Shown piece after piece: positions 33,330-45,560 of a stretch of DNA of 64,000 bases. The stretch's first letter is position 1, and every line of letters starts with the position of its first letter. The translations under genes were made by a program, and so were the position numbers. Origin of the DNA: Strix aluco (lineage: Eukaryota; Chordata; Aves; Strigiformes; Strigidae); contig NC_133954.1 in assembly GCF_031877795.1 (NCBI RefSeq), positions 8,089,256-8,153,255 on the forward strand, written 5' to 3'. The notes under the pieces are model-generated. The model did no database searches, was not told the DNA's origin, and was given only the letters and a program-made list of their open reading frames with translations.

Positions 33330-36300
33330 CAGCTTCCCCTCAGCTCCAGCCCAGCCCCGCTGCCCTGTGCTGTTGCAGTCCCCCCTTGTCCTCCATCTCC
33401 AACCATGGACCTGGCACCACAGCACCAGAGCCATGACAGCTTGCTTTCTGCCTGGTAATTACACTTGGAAATAGCCCCACAGATCATTTTAATCAACAGA
33501 TTCCCCACAGGTGATGGTGTTTTCAGGCGTAGGAATAACCTTGCTGTCCTCCAGTGGCCTCCATTTTGGAGACCTGAGAGGCCTTGGAGGGGAAGGTACC
33601 TCCCGTGGTACCATGGCCTCGCTGTTGTTGTGAGGCTCAGGAAAGCTTGGTGGCAGAGGTGAGAGTTTCAACCATGCTAGGAGCCTTCACCCTTCTTCTT
33701 TTGGGAAGTTTTCACTGTGGTTTTGCTTGGAGTTTGAATTCATTTAACACATCACCCGCTCAGCCAGCCTGATCTGTGCCTGTGGGAGTCAATGGGAAAA
33801 TTCACTCTGATCTTGGTGGTTTAGGATTAAACCAGTGGGCACTACATCTGTTTTGGTCAGGCTTAAAACTATTTAAAAATGCCCTGGCAGATTGAGAAGT
33901 TATCAAATTATTTGCTTCAAGCAAAAAAAAAACCAAAAAAAAAGAACGTACAGTTCAAACTGCAACTTTAGACTTTGTTTTGGTGTAGATAATTTTTACC
34001 CTTTTATTAAGTAAAAGTAAAAGAAACCTGAAAATGAAAAGAAATAAAGCCCTCTGGATGGGAGTCCTGGGAAGCTGAGTCTTATGCTGCTACCCTGAGG
34101 GTAAGAGTGGTAAATGGGTGGATCCAGCCTGCAATAGCTGCTGCCCCCAACACCCTCAGCAACCACAGTGGCAGAAGTGATTGTAACCCGGTGGGCAACA
34201 GCCAGAGAGATCCCCCACTCCTGCAGCACAGGCAGACAGGACTTGTCTTCTCCATCATAGGCAAAGCAGTCGGCAAGGGCATGGGCATCTCTTACTGGGC
34301 CCGTTTTACTGCTGTTCTAAGTACCTGCTTGTTTTGTGTGGGTCCTACTGCCAGGCTTTGCTCCTACAACTTCTCCTGACACCAGCAACAGGCAGAATAG
34401 ATATCTGTCTAAGTCTGACTGTTCCTGTGCTCCCAGAGAGCACTGCTTTCCAACTTAGGGCCCTCTGCAGTGGCGGGGACCTGAGGTGCCCATTTTAGGT
34501 ATCTCTTGATGTCACATCTATAGCACGGGCAAGGCTGAGATACCAAGGTACCTTCAAACTAACCTAAACTCACAAACCTACAGGGCACCTCGCTCTGCTC
34601 TTTGGTCCCACTGCTGTGCACCTGCCTGCTAGAGAGATTTGCAAATCCATTCTACAAAGCTCCAGATTTGGTTTGTTAAAGGCCCATTTACAAAGGCTAG
34701 TTCCACCTTGGGAAAGATGGAGTCCCAATTCTACTCGTATAAAGATGAACACCCATTGAAGATCTCCGCTTACATGAATACTAAAGTAGCAAGATCTGAA
34801 TTAGACCCTTTCTCCTTGTGCTTTTCTCTGTCTCCCTTTGAAAACACTGTTTCTAAGTTGTCACTTGCTCTATGGATCTATGTAAGGCTTCTCTCATTCC
34901 TGTTGAATAATCTCTTTTTATTCTGACTGCAGAGAGGTCTAGAGCATCCTACTGGAATCCCTCTACCTACCTAAACAGATATTGAAGGCTCTTCATCAGC
35001 CCTAAGCCTGTCTGGCAGATGTAACAGAGCAAGGCTTTCTGCTTCTGAATTTAACTTACAGCACCTGAGCTAAGGAGTTCAACGGGAGTTTCTTTCCTGC
35101 CCAGTTAAAATGACAAATTGGTACATGAGTGTTTAATGAAAGATGCTGGAAATGTCCATGAAGATCAGAAAAATCACCTCTTGGAATTGACAGGCAGGCC
35201 ATCTGCATTCCTGCGTTCCTATTAATTCCCTAACAATAAACGACAGGAGAGCCTAGAGGGTTAAAAGCTTAATTCAATCTCCTAGATTCCTTCCAGGGGC
35301 CTGTCTGCATATAGAATGAGAAAGGCATTTATAAAACTGTTATTTGCACACTAGATTTTTCATATGGCTCCATGCACCAAATATCAATCACGCCCCTCTC
35401 AGCCGTGGTGTCACCATGCATCACACAGCCCTGCAGAGACTAATGATGCGCCTGCCTGTGACATCTGCCACACAGATTGATGACATCACACCCACTGCAC
35501 ACCATGTGACTGCTGCCATAGCTCACATGGCTGAATTTGCCCTGATTCAAGGCTTAATGATATTCTTCCCAAACTCTGACACTGAATTTGGGCCATTTTA
35601 TTTACTAAATTATAAAAAAACTCACATTTTGGGGAAGTTCAGAGCCAGGTTAGGATTTTATTTCACTACTGTCTTCACACTAATCATTATTTCAGGGTAA
35701 TTTCCATCAGTAAAATGGCAGTCCTCTTTGTCACATGTTGTATAATCTCTGTATGGATCAGGCCTTGATGGGAGCTTAATTAAAACGACAGTCAAGTTCA
35801 TTCTGTTACACACTGAGCTTTGAGGAAGCCTCAGACACAGATTTTCTTTGCGCTTCAGTGAAGGATGACAGTCTCTCTGTCCTCTTTGCTCTGTTCTCTT
35901 TGCTGCGTGTTTATCTGTTCTACTGAAATTGTAAATTCACAGGAAGTTGAAATGCCAAAACCACCTTGTTTCATTCTCCATTCAGCTCTTCTTTCCCTTG
36001 CTGTATTACACCCAGCCACATGCACACATCTCTACCTCTGGGAACCCTTAGACCTGGTACTATTTACAGTCTAAAGTTCACTCATGGATTGAGCTCTAAT
36101 TTTAATATGAGAAATTACTTTTCCACCTTCTTCTATCCTTGCTTATCACTCTCTCATAGCTTGGACCAATGACCATTAGTGTAATCCTTCTGTAGACTCC
36201 AGTGGGTACTAGAACAAGGTCAGAAAATACCCACGAGCTTTTAAAGTTTAGGTTGTTGTCCCCCTGACACGATGATCTTATGAAGGGAGCTTTGTCTCTA

Positions 36301-39300
36301 TATGAAACTTATTCTGCAATAAAGTAAGGTGCAAATGTAAAGCAGAATGCCTCACTAGGATAGCTCATGTGTAGACAAGCCCTTACACAGTGGCATTAAT
36401 TTCTGTGAAGGAGTGTACGAGCATTGATCCTGCGGGCTCTTCTTGGATACAGGAGAGAAGATTCATATTAAAGCATCTTGCCTCCCAGGGCTGGCCTTTA
36501 AAAAAGCACTCTCTGGTAGCATTAGGGATAAATACTTAAACCATGGAAAAACCTTTTATCCGTTGCTGTATTAGTCAAACTGTCCCTCGTGAGCAGGGAG
36601 CTTCAGCAGAAACCCGAGGACTTGGTTACTTGAGGCAAGATGGATGGCAGGAGTCTGCATATTTTAAATATTCAGCCAGCTGCAACGTGGTAGAGCTGCT
36701 GCTCGGAAGGCTGGTTTGTGCTCTGACTCAGTTTCCTGACTGCAGTTTTATTACTGCTGCAATATGAGAAAGAGGGACGTGGCTATTCCTCTGAATGGAA
36801 GGTCCCCATATGCTTCTCCCCTTCTGAAACGATCAACTATATTTTGCTCTGTGCGTGTGTGCGTGTGTTCAGACTGCTTTCACTGCAGGGGTTGGAACAA
36901 GCACTGAAAACCCAGAGGAGCAAGCTCTTATCTCCAACAAAGGTTGCATGAGGGCAAGGATGGCCAGTCTGTAGCTCTAAAGCTCCACACAGCTTTTCAG
37001 CACTTTAAGTGCTGCTCCTGAGTAAGAGGACTTGCAGCGTGACCCAGGAATTGCTGGGTGATGTTCCCCCAGTTCAGAGGAAGCTCTTAAGGCTGACACT
37101 GCTGGGTTGCCTGGTTTCCAGTGAGCGCTGGAGCATCTTTTATATCAACTCTTCCACCTTAGCCCTGTATAATGGACAGGTTTACACGTAGTGTCAGATC
37201 CCGCAACAAGGGAAAACCTTTTGCTGAAGTCAGAGTGCTGTGTAATAGGTTTTTAGCCAAGTCTCAGATTCTCAGTACTGGTGGAAAGATTCTCTCTCTC
37301 TGCTGGTATAAACAAGTCTCTGACTCCTGTTGGAGGGAAGGATTTCTGCCAGAAGTTTTCCCTTTCTAATAACATGAGACTTGCACGACTAGATATCACT
37401 GACAGGTGGTCACCATCATCAACTCTCTCCAAGCCTGCTCACACAGACTGAAGCGGCCCAGCTCCTGCAGCCAATGGTCCCCCGAGGGAGCATCACGACT
37501 ACCTTCCTAACCAGCAAACTTCAGCTCCCTGGCCTAAACGACAGCCTCCACGTGCTCAGCTGCTGTAGCTTTAAGTCTCCCGCCAAGCTCAGACTCACCA
37601 CCACAAGTTTTCTCAGGTCTGCCAGTGCAGCTCATTCACTGAAGATTGAGGGAATATTGTGCTGCTATTTCTCAAGCTAGTTGAGGTAATGCACAGCTGT
37701 GCATTTTAAAGAAAGCCTGGGAGGTAGCCATTAGCCTGAGGGCTGCCTCCCCAGATTCACAGTCCCTTTTCCTAAAGTGCAAACTCAGACAGTTTCTAAG
37801 CTGTGATTGGCATATGGGAATATAGAAATCAGCTTCATAAAGGCCTGTGCTAGCGAACACTTCCCACTGGTGAGGAAGATGGATGATATCCTGTAGTGTT
37901 AACATGTGGAAAGTGCTAATATTTCATCCGATTGTTCAGTCTGTAGGAAGGTGAGACACAGGCCCAGAGCTTCCCACTCATGGACATCTTGAATAAAGCT
38001 TTTCTTAAATTATTTCCATTGGAACTAATTCTCCTGCCCCTTTTGTCAGTGGCCCATCCATCTCTCATTGCAGCTTTGCACACTTACTAAAACGTCTGGG
38101 ATACAGAATACAAAGTATTCAGAGGAAAAATAGTGATTGTTTCTAGGGCTGGAATCAGGCTGAGAACTGAGTCTCTGATGAAATACTGTGTTACAGTTGT
38201 TTGTGCAGGTAGGAACATGGCAGTGGATGATGCTTGACAAAACAGATTTTTCTCCAGATACCAATAGAATTACAGCAGACATTAATTTAATCAGAGAGTA
38301 CTGTACCTGACCACCAGCTGGGTTACTTAGTGTGGAGTGATCCCGATTTACATGAACAAAAGACCTACGCCGTTGAAGGCTATGTGTGTCCCCCTTTCCT
38401 GAAAACACAAAGGAGGAGAGTAATTCTTGTCCTCCAAAATCTTGCCCTGAAAGGGCTCATTCCTCAGGGCTGCCTCCATCCTAAACCAAGTTTCTGCTCT
38501 ATACTAACAATTATTGACCTCAGAACTTCGCCCCGATTTAATATAAGACATGAGACAAGTGGATATCAGCAAAAAAAACAACTGATGAGGCCCAACTTTT
38601 GAGGAAACAGGAAAAACAGGCTTCAAGAGGGAGACCGAGGACAGAAGTAATATTGGCTCTGTAGGGCAAAAATGTTGGCTTGGAAGCAGATGCATAATTA
38701 CAGAGTGAGAAAGGAGAAAGATCTGAAAGGAGAGAAGTGATATCAGAAAATAAGGATGATGTGAAAGCAAAGGAAGGGCGGATTTATGTGAATTCTGGGT
38801 GAGAAGAAAGGCCAAAAAACTAAGACTGATTCTTGAGGGAATGAAGAGACAGAAAACACAACACCAGGGGCAGCTAACTGGTATCATCAGGGCTGGAATG
38901 AACATCTCGGACTGGCAAGAGGCAGAGAATCCAGTTTGGATCGAACAGGTGGGGGACACACACCTTTCTCTGCATAGCTCTGGGCAGGCAGTCCTGGCTC
39001 ACAGTATCTTTGGTATTTTAGCACTCTTGGTCTCACACAGCTCTGCGAGGGGTCTGTTTCTGTCCCTGAACATCCACTGCCTTTCCATTACCAGCCTTGT
39101 CCCACAGCCATTCCAATTCATCTCAATCCTGATTTCCAACACAGCTGTCACTGCAGGACTTGGGTTCCCCCTGACTCCTCGGAGGCTGCCAAGCACACTG
39201 AATTGTGCTGAACTGTGCAGCAAGTTCTGCTTTGTTTTTTATGACACGGACAAATGTCCACTAGAGATTGGTGACCAGAACAGCTGTCTTTTAAAGCCAG

Positions 39301-42300
39301 CACCGTTTAAGAACAGCACCTCTGTTAAGCCTTCTCTAGGCCACAAGGGTCTTATTTGATGCTTTGTGAGATTTATTCATTGACCTTTCCAGGTACAAAA
39401 CTAGCAAGGTGGCAGTAGGAGGGGAAGAAAAGGGGAAATCAGCTCTGAAGCGGTTAATTTTACTGGCTCCAAAATTGATAAGCAGTGGTACGTCAGCCTG
39501 AAATGAACTTGCCTTGTTCAGTGGGGTTCTAAGACAGCGGAACTCAATCAGCAACGGGCCACATGGTTCAAAGCCGCAATTCATCCCACCGCGCCTCTGA
39601 AAAATGGGAGGTGACAGTTCATTTTGCCAGTGACAGTCTGTCGGTCTCGCTCACTGCTTCTCCCGTCGATTGCACTGCTGAGGTGAAGTGTGAGCTCTGA
39701 GACACCCTTGCTTTGTATTCCACTCAGCTGAACAGGACAATCCGAGGATCAAAGGTGGAAAAAACCTCCCCTAGCCCAACCCTATCCACTTCTATTTCTC
39801 CCTCTTTACTTTCAAAAGGCTTTTGCAAGCCAGATACCAATAGCCCAGGAAAACCCTACTCCTCCCATTGGTTTCACCTCACTCTTTTGGGTTAACACTT
39901 GTCCCAAGCACGTATGCCTCTTACCATCAACGCCTAGGTGTGCACAGAGCAATCCACATGACAGCCTGGCAACTCAGGCCCGCTGCTCTGAAATGCTAAA
40001 TCTGCTGCACACAACTAGACAGGATAATATTTCAGGTGACAGGGTTCTCTGAGCTGCACAGGATCCTGGCAGAGTTTCCATTCTCTGTCCATGCACAGTG
40101 TGGAGGCAGACGAAGCAAAAAAGATAATAGAGATGACAGGCTGAGAGATTTCTGCTCCTGAGCTTTGTCTTTAGCAATCGATTAGTTCCTCTCAAAGAGC
40201 ACTTGCGTGAATGTACTCAGCAAATTCCCTCCTGAGCACAGTGATGGCACTTTGAAAAGACTGGCACAGCACGGCGGAGTGAGAGTAAAGGACTGAAGAG
40301 TCGGCTGGTACCTGCTGCCAGTGTAAGGGAAGCATGAACCAGCGGTCAGGACGCTTGCTCACATGCTGAAAATCTTGATGCTTTCAAAGCATTCGTTCAG
40401 CCAAAGATTCAAAGGCGTCGTTTCAAGGAATCTATGCATGCCACATTAGCTGCCCAGTCAAATATGCGTTTGACTATGTGTGAAAGTTAATCTGAAATTA
40501 AAGGCTATAAAGCTACAGCGGAATAGCAATTTTGGATGAACTCTCAATGAACAAGTCCTTTAACTCTTCCGGTATCTGTCAAACTTGCTACTGTTGTGCT
40601 GCTCTGTGGATCTGATAGCATTCAGGGACTGACCCTGAGTGCATGTGGCTCCTACTAGAGAGAAGCTTTTAACTTCTCTTCACTGCAAATGCACAAATAC
40701 ACAGGAGAGAAAGCAGTAATTGCTATTTGACTTCCAAAGTCATCTGTGCAAACTGTTGACTCAGAAAATGGAGATCTCCAATACTATTACAGGCTGGGCT
40801 TAAAATATTCTTGGCTTAATGTAATAAGAGAGGAGAAACCAGTAATTAAAGCTTATTAAACACTGTGCATCACTAAAACAATTTGGCACATGCAGCTGCT
40901 TTTATCTTTGAAAATGGGAACTATTCGGTTCTTATGCATCTTAGAAGTAGATAAAGTGAGGCTTGCAGTGCGAGACAGATATATAACCAGAAAAAGAAGG
41001 ATAAGGAAAAACATAAAGCTGAGAACTACTCAACATATGACACAGTCAGTAAATATCCAGCTTCTGTATATGTCATGAACAGCCAGAAATTCTGTGTCTC
41101 ATACTGTATAAGCTCAGCCCAGACCCTGTAAAAACTCAGGACATGTCCTTCTTGTAAATCTTCAGTATACTCAGTAAAAGCCCCCGGGTACATTCCCGGA
41201 AAGCTCCTCTGCAGCACGTTTCATAAGAAATGCTCCTGCCCTACTGAGGAGTTGTCTGACTCTCAGCCAGCATCGAGGTACACTGTTCTGCTGTATTGCA
41301 CTTGGCATGTGGGCACCGTGGAGACAGGCACATTACAATGCAATACCTGTGTATCCAGACGGAGGAGGAATGAGAGACCTGATAGATGTGGAGTGGAGGG
41401 GACTAAGCTATGCCTCCAACCTTCCACCTGCACAGGCAGCCAGGGTGGGATACGGAGCAGAAACGGGAAAAGGTGGTGGGCAGCTGAAATTATGTCAACA
41501 AGCTTTTGCAAAGCCCAGAGCAGTGAAGGTTGGGCCATGCTAGATCCCAGGTGGAATTGCTCTGTCAGTGCTTAAAAATTAAGGTGAGATGGCAGGTGCA
41601 CAGGAGGACCGGCAATAGCAGTGCCATCCTGAAGATAACAGGTTGTCTGTCAACGTGAGGAGCTTATGTACATGTTGGACCACAGAGCTCCCACTAACGG
41701 AGAATTAAACCTGTCTCCACACACCAGTCCCAGTGCTCTGATTACATTTACAGAGGTTGTGACCTGCATCCTGTCACCATGGAAACCTCTCCTGCTGCCG
41801 ATGTACAGTCAGGTTGTTTCTGTGGGTGGCTGATATTTAAAGGTAGAGGCTATGGCGCTGTAATATCGAAAGCCAGGGCACCAAGTTTACGAGCAGCCGA
41901 GTGGCAAAATTCATTTCACTCCCTTTGACACCTTGTAATCTTGACTGGCAATTCCAGGAGATGCTGAGAAGGTGGTAGAGAAAGAAGAGGAGAAAAGAAG
42001 AAGAGAAAAGAAGAAAACAAGAAGAGAAAAGAGAAGGAAGAAAGATAATTCACTCTTTTTCATCAAGAAATTCTCCTGCATAGGGAAGGGAATTTGTGTA
42101 TTAAACTTATTATGATACAGCACTTTTATGGATCCATCAAAACAGCCTTCCCCTTCCATTCCCCCTTTCAAAACAGGCTTTGCATCCAGTCCGTGTCTCT
42201 CCCGTGCCAGACATACTCTTACTCCTAGTCATACTCTTACTTCCAGTCTGCCTTGATGTGAAATGATCTCTCAATTTTCTACTATGCCTCGTTCTTCTAT

Positions 42301-45300
42301 ATATTTGGAGCTGATTGTACCCTTGGTATAATTCTGTGACATTCCCTGAAATGTGGGATGTTGCTCTGGGGATGGGTGGGGTCCTTAATCCCTGACGCTT
42401 TGAGAAACTAGACCCCCTCTAGCACGGGGCTGTGTCTCAGCAGTTTCATCTTCTTGTTAGCTAACTTGCTGCCTGTGCAGTGCACATGGATGTAAGTGGA
42501 AACTGCAGCGTGCTGCTGTACAAGGGGAGTCCCCAGTGGCACTGTTACAAATACCAGCATAGAGAAAGAGCACGAGCAGGAGGACTCGGGGGCGAGGACG
42601 GATGCTCAGCACGGAGATGGCTGACAGTGTAGCTGACTACGATGTCAGCTTCTCACACAGGCGACAGACACTACCTGACAGGCAACTACTTAGCTTCCAA
42701 TTTTCTCTGGTATAAAACTATTCTGTTAAGCAATGGAAGGCAGTGCAATGAAGGTAAATAAAACTGACACAGGACCCAGGCACTGTTGTCTCTCTGCTCT
42801 TCTTGCAGACATGATTCTCTGATCGTTTGGTGGAAGACAGAGGAGAGCTGGGAGCTGGGGACTAGCTGATGGAGGCAGGATGAAAGGAGATAAACTACAG
42901 GAGAAAGGCACTTGTAGTGATAAGGGCAGGTGGCTGAGAACCAGAGTAGTGCCCCACAGAATGGGAAGTTTGTAGCTAAAGCATTTGTTGGGATCTGAGC
43001 ATAGTTCAGTTCCGGATTCTTCATGATTCTCTGTGTGGTCTCAGGCGGATCAGTTAAAGCGAGTTTCCTCTCCCTGAACATTAGTTTCAGCAAGTTCAGT
43101 TTGCAGGCAGTTATCCAGGCTCCCTCCACAGACAGGGAGCGAGAACTGGAGATGTATGTTTTAATGTACATGGTACAAAGAAAAGAACCATCATGATGAC
43201 CATTGAACCAGCGTGAGGGAGTGTCACAGATTTACCTAACCAGAAGAGTGTGACAAAATGTGAGCTGTGACAAGGACTGCTGAAACAAGGGGGACGGACT
43301 CAAGAGCTAGAAGCAAGAAACAGTGATACATAAAGGGTAATTTGTGGTGTGAGGAGTCAGGGATGCTTCCAGGGAGCTGGACAGGCTGGGAACCAGTGCA
43401 TCTAGCTGTATTTTCCACTAGACTCTCATCCCTGTGCCCCTTAAGGTCCTACCTCTTTGTTTCCCTCTTGTCTACTGCCTTATGCATCGACTGTAAGCTC
43501 TCTGGGGCATCTCTCAGCCCCGCTTGCCTGTCCCAGCAGAAATCTGCACTATGAAAGGATTCAACAAAGCTATCATGATACAAAGAATAAGAGTTTGCAT
43601 ACCAGCTCAGGAGCCCCTGGAGCCCAGCTCAGTGTAAGAGATCCATTGTTTAGGCACCACAAGAGTGATTACTGTGAGTGCTGTAGACAGAGGATGCTGA
43701 GCCATGACTAAGAGATCAGTTGGTTCAGGAGGAGGTGAGAAAGAAAAGGCATCAGCTGGAATCCCAGATCAGCTTGCTCTGGGTTGGATATCTGACCTCT
43801 GTAATGCTTTGATTTGAAACTGTAAACCCTTGTAATCCTGGTGGATTACATCTCCATACCTTTAATATGTGCATCCCCCAAAGCCATGGAAATGCAGAGT
43901 GAGAGAGAATGGGGCAGCACAGCAGCACCACAGACATCCCTACCCATGAAGGGTCCTTCTCCACTGCCCTCTCTTTCACCTTGAATAATCTCCATTTGCT
44001 CTGGGGTAGAAGAAACAGAGAAACAGAGAGTGGAGGCTAAAAAGTAGGGAGTTGTGGAAGTTTAGAGAAGTGCAATGCAAAGTAGCAGATAATTACATCA
44101 GAGGAGATAAGAAAAAGCAGAGAAGGAAAAGAGATTTTTCAGATTTAACAGCATAACCGGGCACTTAGCTGGCTAAAGATCCGTAGTGTGAATAACCACT
44201 CCAAAAAGCACACACCACTGTTTATACTAATCAGTGACTCAAAAGAAAGGCCAAACTTTTCACACAAGTTCCCACCACCCCTTTTCAAGCTGAACCAGAG
44301 ACAGCAGAGAGGCTCTGTTACTGCCTGCCTGGATCTGTCTGGAAGCAATAAGGGGATGAAGGAGAGGATGCCCTGCTGTAGGAGTGATGCGTTGAAGCTG
44401 TATTTAGGAGACCCAGGTTTGCTTCCAAGCTCTTCTACAGGCTTTGACCAAACCCCTGGGGTAGGCTGGATCCCGACAATGAGTTGTAACATTTATCTAG
44501 GTGTCGTTCTGCAGTAGAGGCTGATGCTTCTCTGGTCTGGTTGCTATACTCTGCCATGGGGAACTTGGTTAACTTTACTGAGATCTGCTGTGTAATTTCA
44601 CCCAGGAACATTCAGCATCAGTGCAGGTCAGATCTGGGGGACTGCCAGGCGCTTCTTCATGGGCGGAACCATAGCTCAGCATAGGTGTTTATCAAAGTAG
44701 GGAATGGTAAGAGCTGTGGGTAAGAATGTCAGAAATGTGCTCCTTACCCAGCAACCCATCCGCATTTGAGATGGCAGCAAGCTCTGAGCACAGTTTGCTG
44801 GTGATCCAGTTCCAGATCTGGGCCACTGTCTGCAAAGCCCAGTTCAATACTCACCCCCAGAGTGTTTGTGCTGTGCCTGCATAGCATCCAGAGAGGCTGT
44901 GCCTGCTGTGTCTGTATGAAGACAAGTGTGGACGGCCTCTACAGGCAGTGGAAGAAATGAGCAGCTGCGGAGGACAGTTCAGATGATGGGTGGAGTGAGG
45001 CTGTGGAAGTGCCACCCTCTGTTTCTCCTTGCTGATGGACAGAGCCCAGTGTGACACGGCTCCTAGTGCAGATGCTTTTGTTGTCTGCCTTTTCCTGAGT
45101 TGGGAAGCACTAATTAGGGAAACTGCGCTATTTTCTTGTCAAAGTACCTTTTCTGATGTTATAACTTAGACAATTCATAGGCTTGGAGTTAATCACATAC
45201 TTAAGTGCTTCACTGGAAGAAGGCCATAGCGCCCAGCACTTCACAGAATTGCACCCTTGGAGGATAGATACCCACTGCAGTGGGAGTCACGAGGAGAGGA

Positions 45301-45330
45301 CTCCAGTTTTAAACTTTAAAATGAATTGAG
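33330..45330. other. Intergenic DNA, central part
   Basis: Twelve kilobases without a recognisable gene. Contents I can name are a purine-only tract at about 41970-42045 (GAGAAAAGAAG units), a HOX/PBX/MEIS-like composite site at 35474-35485, a possible MIR core at about 44395-44445 and a 'gactgtaagctctctggggc' L2/MIR-type tail near 43488-43508. The longest frames (186 residues at 38799-39359 on + and 151 residues at 38504-38959 on -) overlap on opposite strands and show no known fold or motif. Confidence 0.45.
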
Positions 45331-45344
45331 CTGGTGGGAGGGGC

Positions 45345-45560
45345 ACGGAGTTGAAACTCAGAGGACGTAGGCCCTGCTCCTCATTCTCTCACTGGCTCGA
45401 GGTGTTGTTTAGGCAAGACGCTTCCTTTCCTTCACCCTCGGTTTCCTCTTTCATGAAACGGGGATTGCATTTCTGCACTCGAAATGTTCTGAAATCTGTG
45501 CTTGAAGAGTGTAAGAGCTAGGCATTAGTGCCGTTAGTTCAAACATGTCTCTAGGGTTTC
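45345..45560 (+). repeat. MIR-like SINE fragment
   Basis: The forward MIR order is visible: 'tgctcctcattctctcactgg', then 'ggcaagacgcttcctttccttcaccctcggtttcctctttcatgaaacggggatt', then a 3' part near 45500-45540 with 'aagagtgtaagagctaggcattag'. It is an old, diverged copy. Confidence 0.6.

Noticed and set aside
38799..39359. 186-residue open frame in the gene desert
   Set aside because: No known motif, overlapped by another long frame on the opposite strand, and no splice or promoter context. Chance frame in non-coding DNA.
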